Part shown: piece after piece, positions 1 through 7,911 of the stretch
Numbering within the stretch: position 1 is the first letter of the stretch
How the letters are laid out: each line of letters starts with the position of its first letter
Source of the DNA: a virus
DNA length: 47,706 nucleotides
Direction: 5' to 3' (one strand)
Virus record (IMG/VR): IMGVR_UViG_3300037493_004068
Coordinates: 1 to 47,706 of that record
The notes under the pieces: generated by a model
Seen by the model: the letters and a program-made list of their open reading frames with translations, nothing else
Database searches by the model: none
Told to the model about the DNA's origin: nothing
Position numbers and translations under genes: made by a program

Positions 1-5
1 TCACT

Positions 6-3000
6 GTGGAGGGTAAAATGGCTTCGGATCAGTCCATGCCACCAGACCTCGACACTTGGACACAGGTGGGCTACAACCCAGACCGGCATTCCTACATGTA
101 TGACCGCGAAACTGGTGACCCCGTTTCAAGTGGTTCAGAAGCTGTTCAAATTGGGAATACCATATTTGTAAAAGATCCCGAATTTGGTCGGAAAAAAGAT
201 TTTAAGTATTCCCTAGAAGACGAGCCCCTTGACACTGCGTCGGAAAATCTTAATAAGACACCCAATGAACCCACTAGCATCCAACAAGAAGAGCCCCGAC
301 CAGCGCGAGCACTACCAAAAAGCCGCTTCTATGTCTCTTCTGATGAGCGAGGAGGAGATTTTGCAGGAGCTATCACCGAAGCAGCGAGACTCCATAAAAA
401 GGGCGCAGCAGTTGAGGTTAAGTCGCCAGAGTTCTACTCCGACCCCGAAAACCACCTCTACTTTTCCGAAGATGGTCTAGCTGGGGCAGTGGTAAAGCCC
501 GACGGCGATCTGGTCTCGGTGTTCAAACATCCTGACTCGACTGCCAAGATGCGCGACATCCTCACCGATGCATCGCAAGAAGCGACCAAGCTCGACGGGT
601 TCGATATCGATAATTTCCTGCCCAATTATTACTCGCGATTTGGTTTCAGGCCCGTGGCGCGAGTGACGTTCAACGACGATTTTGCCCCGCCCAAATGGAA
701 TTTTGAAGAGAACGGTCGGCCCGACAATGTGTTCATGGTTCGAGACCCCGAAAACAAACTCGGGTTGCCCGAGTATGACGCGTATTCAGAAGTTCGTGAC
801 AGCGTTCCTTTGGTCTCGTACGAAGAAGCTTTGAAACTTCAGCAGGATGCGGTTGATAAAGTCGCGTCGGAGAAACCCAAGGGTGCGGTTCTCGCGTCGG
901 AAAAACCGTCGATGTCTGGGCAGTCGAACGTCCTGTCCCCGAGCGCCACTGACACGGTTACCATGAAGCCGTTCAAGTACTCCGTGGAAGATGAGCCAAA
1001 AGCGGGCTCAAAAAAGGCTGTCCGCACACCTAACGAAGCAGTACGGAAACTCTCCGACGACTACAACGCTCAGATGGGATTAGGCCCGATTGACCATGGT
1101 CACTACGTTAACTTTGACGAGGCTACGGCTAGGAAGATTGCCAAAGCTTACGACGCCATGCCTGAAATTGATCGGTCTCCTGAGACCGTAAAGGCGTATG
1201 AGGCTCTCGCAAAAGAAGTGAACGACCAGTGGGACTTTGCGGTCGAAAACCTCGGCATGAATTTTGAGCCATGGACCGAAGATGGACAGCCATACGCCAA
1301 TTCTCGCGAGATGATGGAAGATGTGCGGAACAACAACCACCTCTACTTTTTCCGAGGGGGAGGTAAGCATGAGTTTATGAGTCAGGTTGACCCTGAAACA
1401 GGTCTTACGTCTATCGACAAGCTTCGTGCAATCCATGACCTGTACGGACATGCCGCCGAAGACTATCAGTTCGGTCCGCGTGGTGAAGAGAACGCTTGGC
1501 TCAAACACAGTCAGATGTTCACCCCCGAGGCTCAGAGAGCTTTATCGGTCGGAACCAGAGGTCAGAACTCGTGGGTCAATTTCGGAGATCAAAATTACGA
1601 AAACGGCGTCAACAAAAACATCCCCGCCAAAGATCGCCCATACGCTCCGCAGAAGATGGCGTTGTTGCCCGAGGAGCTTACCGACTGGCGCTCTGCACTC
1701 GGACAATCCGAGCCCGATCGGTCGAGCGTCCTAGCCAAGCAGCCGATCCGCGAGAGCGTGACGGATGACCCCGTCGACGTCGCCGATCTCCCTAAAAATC
1801 TCAGGGGCGATTCCGAGGGTTTTATTCCGACGTACATTACGAAGCAGAACGCGCTCCCAACGGTTGTGGTTGGTAAGAACAAGACCGTGGAAGTCCCAGT
1901 CATCGATTTTGGCCAGTACGCCGACAGGGTTTTCAAGGCCAAGGGCGTGTCAGAATTGACGGGCAAAGAGATTACGCTCGCCGAGGCTCATGTACCCGTA
2001 ATTCAAAAGTATTACGCGGGGTTGAGCCCAGAAACGTACCGAGAGAAAGACGTCCGAGCCGCTGCCGACATGGTCGCAAACGACATGTCGAACAACCTGT
2101 TGTTCCTACATGATCTCGCGCTCGACACGTTTGGTCCTGAAGTGGTGAAGCGTATGTCGAAGTGGTACGACGGTGCCAACGTAATTTCCAAGATGTTTGC
2201 CGATAAGTATGTCGTTTCTGTCGAGCAATCAGCCGCAATTCTCGCCACACTTTCCCCGCAGAAGCACTGGTTTGCCAACGTCAGTCTTGCCGAAAACGTG
2301 ATGGACGTGATGCGTAACCATCAGGACACTGTGTTCGACGCCGCAGTAGAAAAAGCCGCTCGCGCCTCAATCAAGAATAGTGTCGGCACTACGTCGTCCA
2401 AGCGAGAGTTGTACACAGCAATCCGAGCCATATCCGGCAAGAAATTGTCGGACTTGAGTGATCTTAAGGAGCAGACTATCTTCACTCGGTTTCTCTCACA
2501 GGGTATTCACCCAAAACTCGCCTACATCGTGACGCCCGAAGGTCAGTTAACTCCGGGGTCGTCGGTCGCAGTCGCGTGGTCGGGAGCGTCTATCACATCC
2601 AACGCGGTCAGCGCATTTCTGGATGGATCGGTTGACAACCTCACGGTGGCGCTCGGTGGGGGGCACAAAGTTCGCAACTTCAACGGCAACATCATCGACC
2701 CGATGAGCCCGTTTTTCTATACGTCCGACACCCATAACGTCGCGGCGTCCCTCTTGATTCCGGTTGGGGGAACCGATTTTGAGGTGTCTCATAATTTCGG
2801 AGGAAATCCCGGTGTTGGCGAGGGTCCGAAATTGCCGGTCATTGGGACCACGGTCACCGGTTTGCAGGGCACGTACCCGCTCTACCTTGAAGCGGGTCGC
2901 CGAGCAGCCCAACAGCGCAACGTCTTACCTCGCCAAATGCAGTCCATCACTTGGGAGATGATCCGCATCATGTTCACCGACGATATGAAGACTCCAGCAT

Positions 3001-3140
3001 TTATGGACTCGGTAAAACGCGTCCACGACCAAGTTCGTAGCGGAGGGTTGGGCATTGACTCCGCTCGTCAAAATATCATCGAATTGTCCGGTGGCCGAGA
3101 CGCGATCAAGGCCCGCCCTCCCGAATGGCTAAACAAGTAA
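6..3140 (+). CDS. Large modular (polyvalent-type) phage protein with GNAT-like module
   Basis: This 1044-residue protein opens at a GTG at position 6, with an ATG four codons later; no in-frame stop lies before it in the window, so it may begin outside. Residues about 105-255 read like an acetyltransferase-type (GNAT) fold of phage polyvalent proteins, ending in a 'YYSRFGFRPVARVTFND' segment. A short motif, FKYS(L/V)EDEP followed by TPNE, occurs near residue 66 and again near 322, bracketing that module. The middle (about 350-545) has a conserved-looking block with 'LYFFRGGGKHEF' and 'IHDLYGHAAEDYQFGP'. The C-terminal half has 'AAILATLSPQKHWFANV' and a Gly-rich end. Proteins of this kind are usually injected or packaged with the DNA; that role, and any enzymatic activity, is inference. 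Confidence 0.8.
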   Translation: MEGKMASDQSMPPDLDTWTQVGYNPDRHSYMYDRETGDPVSSGSEAVQIGNTIFVKDPEFGRKKDFKYSLEDEPLDTASENLNKTPNEPTSIQQEEPRPARALPKSRFYVSSDERGGDFAGAITEAARLHKKGAAVEVKSPEFYSDPENHLYFSEDGLAGAVVKPDGDLVSVFKHPDSTAKMRDILTDASQEATKLDGFDIDNFLPNYYSRFGFRPVARVTFNDDFAPPKWNFEENGRPDNVFMVRDPENKLGLPEYDAYSEVRDSVPLVSYEEALKLQQDAVDKVASEKPKGAVLASEKPSMSGQSNVLSPSATDTVTMKPFKYSVEDEPKAGSKKAVRTPNEAVRKLSDDYNAQMGLGPIDHGHYVNFDEATARKIAKAYDAMPEIDRSPETVKAYEALAKEVNDQWDFAVENLGMNFEPWTEDGQPYANSREMMEDVRNNNHLYFFRGGGKHEFMSQVDPETGLTSIDKLRAIHDLYGHAAEDYQFGPRGEENAWLKHSQMFTPEAQRALSVGTRGQNSWVNFGDQNYENGVNKNIPAKDRPYAPQKMALLPEELTDWRSALGQSEPDRSSVLAKQPIRESVTDDPVDVADLPKNLRGDSEGFIPTYITKQNALPTVVVGKNKTVEVPVIDFGQYADRVFKAKGVSELTGKEITLAEAHVPVIQKYYAGLSPETYREKDVRAAADMVANDMSNNLLFLHDLALDTFGPEVVKRMSKWYDGANVISKMFADKYVVSVEQSAAILATLSPQKHWFANVSLAENVMDVMRNHQDTVFDAAVEKAARASIKNSVGTTSSKRELYTAIRAISGKKLSDLSDLKEQTIFTRFLSQGIHPKLAYIVTPEGQLTPGSSVAVAWSGASITSNAVSAFLDGSVDNLTVALGGGHKVRNFNGNIIDPMSPFFYTSDTHNVAASLLIPVGGTDFEVSHNFGGNPGVGEGPKLPVIGTTVTGLQGTYPLYLEAGRRAAQQRNVLPRQMQSITWEMIRIMFTDDMKTPAFMDSVKRVHDQVRSGGLGIDSARQNIIELSGGRDAIKARPPEWLNK

Positions 3141-3421
3141 CAGTCCCCCTCATGGGTTTATCCGACCGCGACCGAGCAGCGCGATGGTGGAGCGAACTTC
3201 TTAAAAGGCCCGTTTCGGCTTCCGAGGCCAAAGACCTCGACCTCACGTTCTCTGGTGGCCCCGCAGACACAAAGCTGGGGGCCGAACCCATGTCCCCGAT
3301 TCAGGACAACGATGAGGAGCCCACGACCTCGCGTTCCCAGCAGCCCAACAAACCCAAATCGCGCCCTTTGGCTGCTCGCCGCATGTCCGGCAAAGGCAGC
3401 TCCTCGTTGCTCTCTCGCTAG
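3125..3421 (+). CDS. Small hydrophilic protein, unknown function
   Basis: A 98-residue reading frame starts at an ATG 16 nt inside the end of the preceding gene, so the two are probably translated together. The N-terminal 40 residues look helical (DRDRAARWWSELLKRPVSASEAKDL). The rest is rich in Pro, Ser, Arg and Lys and is probably disordered. Its TAG stop overlaps the TAG of the convergent methyltransferase gene through the palindrome CTAG. I do not recognise a family. The position suggests a partner of the large upstream protein, but nothing else supports this. Confidence 0.6.
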   Translation: MAKQVTVPLMGLSDRDRAARWWSELLKRPVSASEAKDLDLTFSGGPADTKLGAEPMSPIQDNDEEPTTSRSQQPNKPKSRPLAARRMSGKGSSSLLSR

Positions 3422-3963
3422 CCCTTGGTGATGCCCCAGTGGCGCTTCCCATAGACCGCCACTCGGTCTTTGCCGAAGATCTCTTCGACTGCCTGAACCA
3501 CTCCGGGCCACGCGGGCTCGAAATCGTCGCCCCCGATCATTCCACCGTTACGGATTCTTGGATACCAGTGGACGATGTCTTGGGCGACGTTCCAATAGTC
3601 GTGTGATGCGTCGATGAATACAAAGTCCAGCGAGTTGGGCTCGTACAGTCGGGACGCTTCTACCGACGTCATTTCGTGGACGTAACCGATCACGGATTTG
3701 ACCGGATCGACGTTCCGCAAGAACTCCGCCTTTAACGCTGTCGAATCGACCGTCCCATGCTCGGTTGAACCTTGGAAGGTGTCCACGACGTCGAGTTTGA
3801 TGTCTTTCCCACTGTTGAGGATTTCGACACCCATGAACGACGTTGACCGGCCCTTCCAGCAGCCGACCTCAACAAACCGAGCATTGTTGTATCGTAACAC
3901 CGCTTCTCGGTAGAGTGGTCCGTACTCGAACCACCCCTCAACCGACGTGTAGTAATGCTTCAA
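3418..3963 (-). CDS. Class I SAM-dependent methyltransferase
   Basis: The 181-residue protein matches the Methyltransf_24 type of Rossmann methyltransferase. A glycine-containing motif I (ARFVEVGCWKGRST) lies near residues 28-41 and an acidic strand (KLDVVDTFQGS) near 57-67. The segment 'SLDFVFIDASHDYWNVAQDI' is typical of motif IV in this family, and 'GGMIGGDDFEPAWPGVVQAV' follows it. The start is a TTG whose last bases overlap the TGA stop of the upstream glycosyltransferase gene (TTGA), so the two genes are translationally coupled. Enzymes of this family often act on sugars or sugar-linked compounds. With a glycosyltransferase as operon partner, a methylated glycan is a reasonable inference; the real substrate is unknown. 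Confidence 0.85.
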   Translation of the reverse strand: MKHYYTSVEGWFEYGPLYREAVLRYNNARFVEVGCWKGRSTSFMGVEILNSGKDIKLDVVDTFQGSTEHGTVDSTALKAEFLRNVDPVKSVIGYVHEMTSVEASRLYEPNSLDFVFIDASHDYWNVAQDIVHWYPRIRNGGMIGGDDFEPAWPGVVQAVEEIFGKDRVAVYGKRHWGITKG

Positions 3964-5153
3964 GGGATTCGATGGCTTTCGGAGGTGTACCAGCCCTTGC
4001 GGTCGATGTCCGATACCTGCTTGAACGCTCGATCATAGAGCTTGGCACAAGCTTCGAGCGAATACCGCTCCCGAGTGATCGACGCAACCTTGGCTCGGTC
4101 GAGGTGCTTGCTGGCTTCAATCCCAGCGATCCAATCGCCAAGAGTGTTGCAGCGATATCCGGTGACTCCCTCGATCACGGTGGACGTAAACGCCCCGTAA
4201 TCGACCGAAAGGAGCGGAGTCCCACAGATCATGGCTTCAACGCCCGATCCTGCGAACGGCTCAATGAAATTGGTCGGCATCAGCATGCAACGCGCGTTGC
4301 CGATAAGGTCTGAACGAGCCCGACCATGAACCGGACCGACGTACTCGACGTTGATGCAATGGGCTTCGGGTTTGGGGTCTGAAAGTACGTGCCTCATTAC
4401 CTCGTGATCGAAATTTCCCTGACCGGCAAAAACGAACCGAGGCGGAACTTCGCCAGTCTTCTTGCAGCGGTTCGCTAGCTCCCGTATCATCGCGGCAATT
4501 ACAGTCATGCCTTTCTCGGGCGTGATTCGACCCATGTAGACGACGTAGTCACCCTTGCCGGTGCCTACGGTCCAGTCGTCGAGGTCGAAATAATTTGGCA
4601 CGACCCACGAATAGTAGCGGTTGATCCCCTTGTCGTCCCGAGGAACGGAGCCATCATGGTCCCAACGCCCCCAGTGGTAGTGACGCCACGTCTCGGACTC
4701 GTAAATGCGCCAGCAATTGAACGGCTTGTCGGAGTAGCCGATGCCAGACTCAACATGGTGAGCGTGTGGGAAGTGGGTCACCAGTGACTCATGGGCACGA
4801 CCAAACGGGTGGAGAATGAAGTCCCCCTTTTTGACCCGCTTGGACAGTTCAACGATCAACCGATTGTTGAACGCTGGCCAGCCACGGTCCCCGATCACGG
4901 CATGGTTGCCGTGAAACTCCGTCTTGTCTTTGCGGGGGTAGAAGTGGGCAAATTCCTCGGCACTGAGGAGGTGTACCATTTCCGAGGCGTCGGGAACGTC
5001 GCTGCCCTCGTTGGTGTAGACGACCGTTTTCCATCCGAGGGGCTTCATCATCTTGGCCCATCGGCGGCACTTTCCGCTAAAGGCACAGTGAGAGTAGTCA
5101 TCCGTCAAAAGCGTGTGAAAACACGCGACCATGTGAAAGGTGGGCAAGTCCAT
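3960..5153 (-). CDS. GT4-type glycosyltransferase (GT-B fold)
   Basis: A 397-residue protein with the layout of GT-B glycosyltransferases. The N-terminal acceptor domain (about 1-195) contains 'GDFILHPFGRAHESL'. The donor-domain linker 'YVVYMGRITPEKGMTVIA' near residue 200 and the sugar-nucleotide region 'PTNFIEPFAGSGVEAMICGTPLLS' near 300-325 are both typical of family GT4. The Glu in 'IEPFAGSGVEAM' corresponds to the conserved E-x7-E region. It starts at ATG and its TGA overlaps the TTG start of the methyltransferase. It probably transfers an activated sugar to a phage or host acceptor; the acceptor cannot be told from sequence. An AT-rich motif lies about 14 nt upstream of the start. Confidence 0.92.
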   Translation of the reverse strand: MDLPTFHMVACFHTLLTDDYSHCAFSGKCRRWAKMMKPLGWKTVVYTNEGSDVPDASEMVHLLSAEEFAHFYPRKDKTEFHGNHAVIGDRGWPAFNNRLIVELSKRVKKGDFILHPFGRAHESLVTHFPHAHHVESGIGYSDKPFNCWRIYESETWRHYHWGRWDHDGSVPRDDKGINRYYSWVVPNYFDLDDWTVGTGKGDYVVYMGRITPEKGMTVIAAMIRELANRCKKTGEVPPRFVFAGQGNFDHEVMRHVLSDPKPEAHCINVEYVGPVHGRARSDLIGNARCMLMPTNFIEPFAGSGVEAMICGTPLLSVDYGAFTSTVIEGVTGYRCNTLGDWIAGIEASKHLDRAKVASITRERYSLEACAKLYDRAFKQVSDIDRKGWYTSESHRIP

Positions 5154-5166
5154 TCTCTGAGGGGTG

Positions 5167-5177
5167 TCTTGTTAAGA
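5167..5177. promoter_or_regulatory. TCTTGTTAAGA motif in divergent leader
   Basis: TCTTGTTAAGA has TCTT/AAGA arms and lies in the 82-nt gap between the divergent glycosyltransferase (start 5153, -) and the holin-like gene (start 5236, +). The same core, TCTTRTTAAG, recurs at 29924 and 32140 near other gene starts. This may be an operator or part of a promoter. The evidence is recurrence and position only. Confidence 0.4.
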
Positions 5178-5235
5178 TTTCACGTCAAGTCTATACTTGT
5201 CAGGGTAGGGGATCGAATTTAACTGTCTGTCATAA

Positions 5236-5673
5236 ATGAGCCTTACCGAGATCCTATTTAATGCCGCCAGCGGTGGTGTAGTGGGTTCGCTGTTACACTT
5301 GGGCACAAGTTTCTTTGAAACTTGGCGCAAGCGTAAGGATGCCGAGGTGGAGATCATGCTCTTGACCGCCAAGCTTCAAGCAGCGGAGAAAGAGGCGGCA
5401 TGGACTGCGTTCACCGCCTCGCAGAAAACAGGCGACAACACCCTCGTAATTCCTGTTGGGACGTGGCCATGGGTCGGCTCCATTTACGTTTTGGTCGACG
5501 CCTTTCGCCAGCTCACGCGACCCGGTTTGACGTGGGCTGGGTTCATTTTCTTGACCACGGTCTACTTCTCCTCGTCTCCTGAAGTTCGCGCTACGATGTC
5601 ACCAGAGATTCAATTCGGGTCTTGGACATTGATTTTCTGGTGGGTCGGCGCGAGGTACAACAAATCCAAATGA
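5236..5673 (+). CDS. Holin-like membrane protein
   Basis: The 145-residue protein has a weakly hydrophobic N-terminus (ILFNAASGGVVGSLLHLG) and a charged helix (ETWRKRKDAEVEIMLLTAKL). These are followed by hydrophobic segments near residues 75-90 (WPWVGSIYVLVDAF), 97-112 (GLTWAGFIFLTTVYF) and 128-140 (SWTLIFWWVGARY). This order, an amphipathic helix rich in Ala, Glu and Lys before three short membrane segments, resembles the three-TM phage and gene-transfer-agent holins. It is followed by a second small membrane protein in an ATGA overlap, which fits a lysis pair. A holin role is inference; a virion membrane protein is an alternative. Confidence 0.65.
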   Translation: MSLTEILFNAASGGVVGSLLHLGTSFFETWRKRKDAEVEIMLLTAKLQAAEKEAAWTAFTASQKTGDNTLVIPVGTWPWVGSIYVLVDAFRQLTRPGLTWAGFIFLTTVYFSSSPEVRATMSPEIQFGSWTLIFWWVGARYNKSK

Positions 5674-5864
5674 CCCCCGACAACGCCAAAGCCCTGCTCA
5701 CCGCCGCAACGCCAGCCGCTGCAATGTTGAGCCTATCACAAATCAACGAGGTCGCAGGGCTTGTCGGCACTCTCCTCGGCATTGCCTTTCTCCTCTGGCG
5801 GTGGCGCAAGCAATGGAAGGCCGGACACGTCAAAAACTCCGAAGAGCGGATGCACCAAGATTAA
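5670..5864 (+). CDS. Small single-TM protein, possible lysis accessory
   Basis: A 64-residue protein. I chose the ATG at 5670 because its ATGA overlaps the stop of the holin-like gene; a longer in-frame start at 5622 would lie deep inside that gene. It has one membrane segment near residues 30-43 (VAGLVGTLLGIAFLLW), then a basic Arg/Lys-rich stretch and a charged tail. This topology fits a small lysis or spanin-type accessory protein, but no lipobox or other diagnostic feature is present. The TAA stop overlaps the TAA of the convergent helicase gene in the palindrome TTAA. Confidence 0.65.
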   Translation: MTPDNAKALLTAATPAAAMLSLSQINEVAGLVGTLLGIAFLLWRWRKQWKAGHVKNSEERMHQD

Positions 5865-7198
5865 GAAGAAGAAGAAGAAATGAGTTTGCGGTAGTTCAGC
5901 ATCACGTCGGCCATCTCGCGCTGGTCGTCGCCACGCTCACGCAGGGTCTCGACGATAGCCTCGTCAATGGTGCCCGAGCACAGTATTCGGTAGATCAGGG
6001 GGTCTTTGTCCTGACCCTTGCGGGCCACACGGGCGTTGAACTGATCGTAGAGTTCTCGGCTCCACGTCGGACTGTACCAGACCACCGTGCGGCCACCCTG
6101 TTGCAGATTGAGGCCATGCCCCAGTGAGCGGGGATCGGCCACAAGGGTCCGAATGGTCCCCGAGTTCCAAGCCTGCTCGATGTCGCCCTTGAACTCGGAT
6201 GCGTTGACGGGCCACAGCCCCGCCTTGTTCAGTGCAGCGCAGATCCGATCCCGTTCGTGGATGTAATTGCACGCCACCAACGCCGGTTCGTTTAGCTTCT
6301 TCAAAAGGTCGATCAGGGCGTCGATCTTGGCGTTGTGGATCGGGAGCGCAGTTCGATCTTCGGAATACAGGTTTCCACCACATAGCTGATGGAGCTTTCC
6401 CGCCAGAACGGCTGCGTTTTTAGCCGTCACCACGTCATTGGCGGTGAGGGTAAGGAAATCCTTTTCAAGCTCGTCGTACGCGGTCTGGGCGGCAGGCGGC
6501 AACGTCACCTCGATGTCCTCCAAGACCGTGTCGGCGATGTTGAGGTAGTCGGAACTGCGAAGGGTTACGGTGATGTCCGAGATGCGCTGATAAATGCGAT
6601 CTTTGGAGCCAGCTTTGGCCACCCAGTTGTAGCGCATGTAGTCGGTCGGGTAAAAGTAGCAGTCGCGGTAGCCTGAGAACGTCCGGCCAAGGCGAACACC
6701 GTCGTCGATCAGCCGCACTTGGGCGAAAAGCTCCAGCATCGAGTTGGGGCGGGGCGTCCCCGTTAACCCCCAGCGTCGGTGGTGCCTCATTAAGCCCGCA
6801 ATCGCCTTGATCCGCTTGCTCTTCGGGTTCTTGGCTTTGGTGATCTCGTCGAACACCACCACATCGCAGAACTTGAGGTCGGTCAGTTGCTGCAAACGCT
6901 CGTAGTTAATGAGGTAGACCTGCGCTTTACCCGATGGCTTTTTCCCCGCCAGAATCTCGACTTTCATCCACTTGAACTGGTCCCATTTCGCAATCTCGTT
7001 CGGCCATGCAATCCGAGCCACCCTGATGGGGGCCACGACCAGTACGGATCGAATCGACCCAGCCATGAACAGCTCGTTCAGGGCTAATAACGTGGACGCT
7101 GTTTTACCAAGTCCGAGCCCCACGTTGGAATAGGCTCGGTCGTTGGCGAGCAAGTGATCCGCCATCACGGTCTGATATGGTTCGGGGGTAAATTTCAC
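5861..7198 (-). CDS. SNF2-type DEAD/H-box helicase
   Basis: A 445-residue superfamily 2 helicase. I place the start at the GTG at 7198, because it overlaps the TGA of the VRR-NUC gene (GTGA) and gives the N-terminus 'MKFTPEPYQTVMADHLL', a typical Q-motif-like opening of phage SNF2 proteins. Walker A is GLGLGKT near residue 28, motif II is DEIT, and motif III is LTGTP. The C-terminal RecA domain has 'LVADPRSLGHGLNLQQGGRTVVW' features and the Arg-finger region 'QFNARVARKGQ'. Such proteins accompany phage polymerases and probably remodel DNA or displace proteins during replication. A (GAA)n tract encodes a short poly-Ser C-terminus. Confidence 0.92.
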   Translation of the reverse strand: MKFTPEPYQTVMADHLLANDRAYSNVGLGLGKTASTLLALNELFMAGSIRSVLVVAPIRVARIAWPNEIAKWDQFKWMKVEILAGKKPSGKAQVYLINYERLQQLTDLKFCDVVVFDEITKAKNPKSKRIKAIAGLMRHHRRWGLTGTPRPNSMLELFAQVRLIDDGVRLGRTFSGYRDCYFYPTDYMRYNWVAKAGSKDRIYQRISDITVTLRSSDYLNIADTVLEDIEVTLPPAAQTAYDELEKDFLTLTANDVVTAKNAAVLAGKLHQLCGGNLYSEDRTALPIHNAKIDALIDLLKKLNEPALVACNYIHERDRICAALNKAGLWPVNASEFKGDIEQAWNSGTIRTLVADPRSLGHGLNLQQGGRTVVWYSPTWSRELYDQFNARVARKGQDKDPLIYRILCSGTIDEAIVETLRERGDDQREMADVMLNYRKLISSSSS

Positions 7199-7476
7199 GA
7201 CGTGACCTGAAACAGGAGAATGATGGAACTGGCGGTGTCGTAGTTGTCGGCCCAATCGGCTTTGCAGCCCGCTTCGCGCAATCGATTGATCTCATGCATC
7301 TGAAGTCGAGTGGGCTTTTGTCCCCGCCGTTTCAGCTCCAAGAACAGTACCGAACCGTTGCTGATGATGATGCGGTCGGGAACGCCCCGATTGGACGGCG
7401 ATGAAAATTTGTAGGTAGTTAATCCATACAATTTGCACAGCTTGACCACCTTGGATTCAATTTGAGCTTCCAACAT
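7195..7476 (-). CDS. VRR-NUC domain nuclease
   Basis: A 93-residue single-domain protein of the VRR-NUC family, part of the PD-(D/E)XK superfamily. The N-terminal Glu (EAQIESKVVKL), 'NRGVPDRIII' with the catalytic Asp, and 'LFLELKRRGQKPTRLQ' (E-x-K plus the downstream Q) are all visible. I chose the ATG at 7476 over a TTG nine codons upstream, because family members begin close to this point. The gene overlaps its upstream neighbour by 20 nt. Stand-alone VRR-NUC proteins are structure-specific DNA nucleases or resolvases, commonly found beside the SNF2 helicase in phage genomes, as here. Confidence 0.93.
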   Translation of the reverse strand: MLEAQIESKVVKLCKLYGLTTYKFSSPSNRGVPDRIIISNGSVLFLELKRRGQKPTRLQMHEINRLREAGCKADWADNYDTASSIILLFQVTS

Positions 7477-7645
7477 CGGGGGTAGGCTCTTCAGCGGTTT
7501 CAAAGACTTCTAGTCCGGTGGGTTTGGGTTGAAGCGTAAACCGTTTGGACAGGTACTTTTGAGCTTTCTCCAGAGCCTGTTGGGGAGTGTCGGCTTTGAT
7601 TTCGACGGCTCCGATAATGCTGGCTGCGATGTAGTATTTTTTCAT
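7457..7645 (-). CDS. Small conserved-looking protein, unknown
   Basis: A 62-residue protein starting with a short beta strand-helix pattern (KKYYIAASIIGAVEIKADTPQQALEKAQKYL), which resembles small alpha/beta proteins found in phage early regions. The C-terminus is acidic and Pro-rich. Its ATG overlaps the TGA of the upstream gene (ATGA), and its end overlaps the VRR-NUC gene. I cannot assign a function. Confidence 0.7.
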   Translation of the reverse strand: MKKYYIAASIIGAVEIKADTPQQALEKAQKYLSKRFTLQPKPTGLEVFETAEEPTPDVGSSN

Positions 7646-7911
7646 GTGGTAGCTTTTGTGATACGGGCAAGATATTTCTGACGTTCTAGCTTGGCCAATC
7701 GACCAAGCAATCGAGCGATGATGACGCGGCGTTGGCCCCCCATAAGCTCCAGCACGACCATCCGGCGAAGGTCATGCGCGTTGAGCCCTACGAGAAAGAT
7801 CTCGTTGAGTTTGTTCCACCCTGTGAGGTGGGGCTTGAGGCTGGCTGCGTCTTTTTCCAAGATCTCCACGGGGGAGTCGAAGATTTGATATTTCAGGGGT
7901 ATGCGTATCAT
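7642..7911 (-). CDS. Small basic helical protein, unknown
   Basis: An 89-residue protein in the replication operon, linked by ATGA overlaps to both the DNA polymerase gene upstream and the small gene downstream. The C-terminal half is strongly helical and basic (MGGQRRVIIARLLGRLAKLERQKYLARI) and could bind nucleic acid or a replication partner. No family is recognised. Confidence 0.7.
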   Translation of the reverse strand: MIRIPLKYQIFDSPVEILEKDAASLKPHLTGWNKLNEIFLVGLNAHDLRRMVVLELMGGQRRVIIARLLGRLAKLERQKYLARITKATT

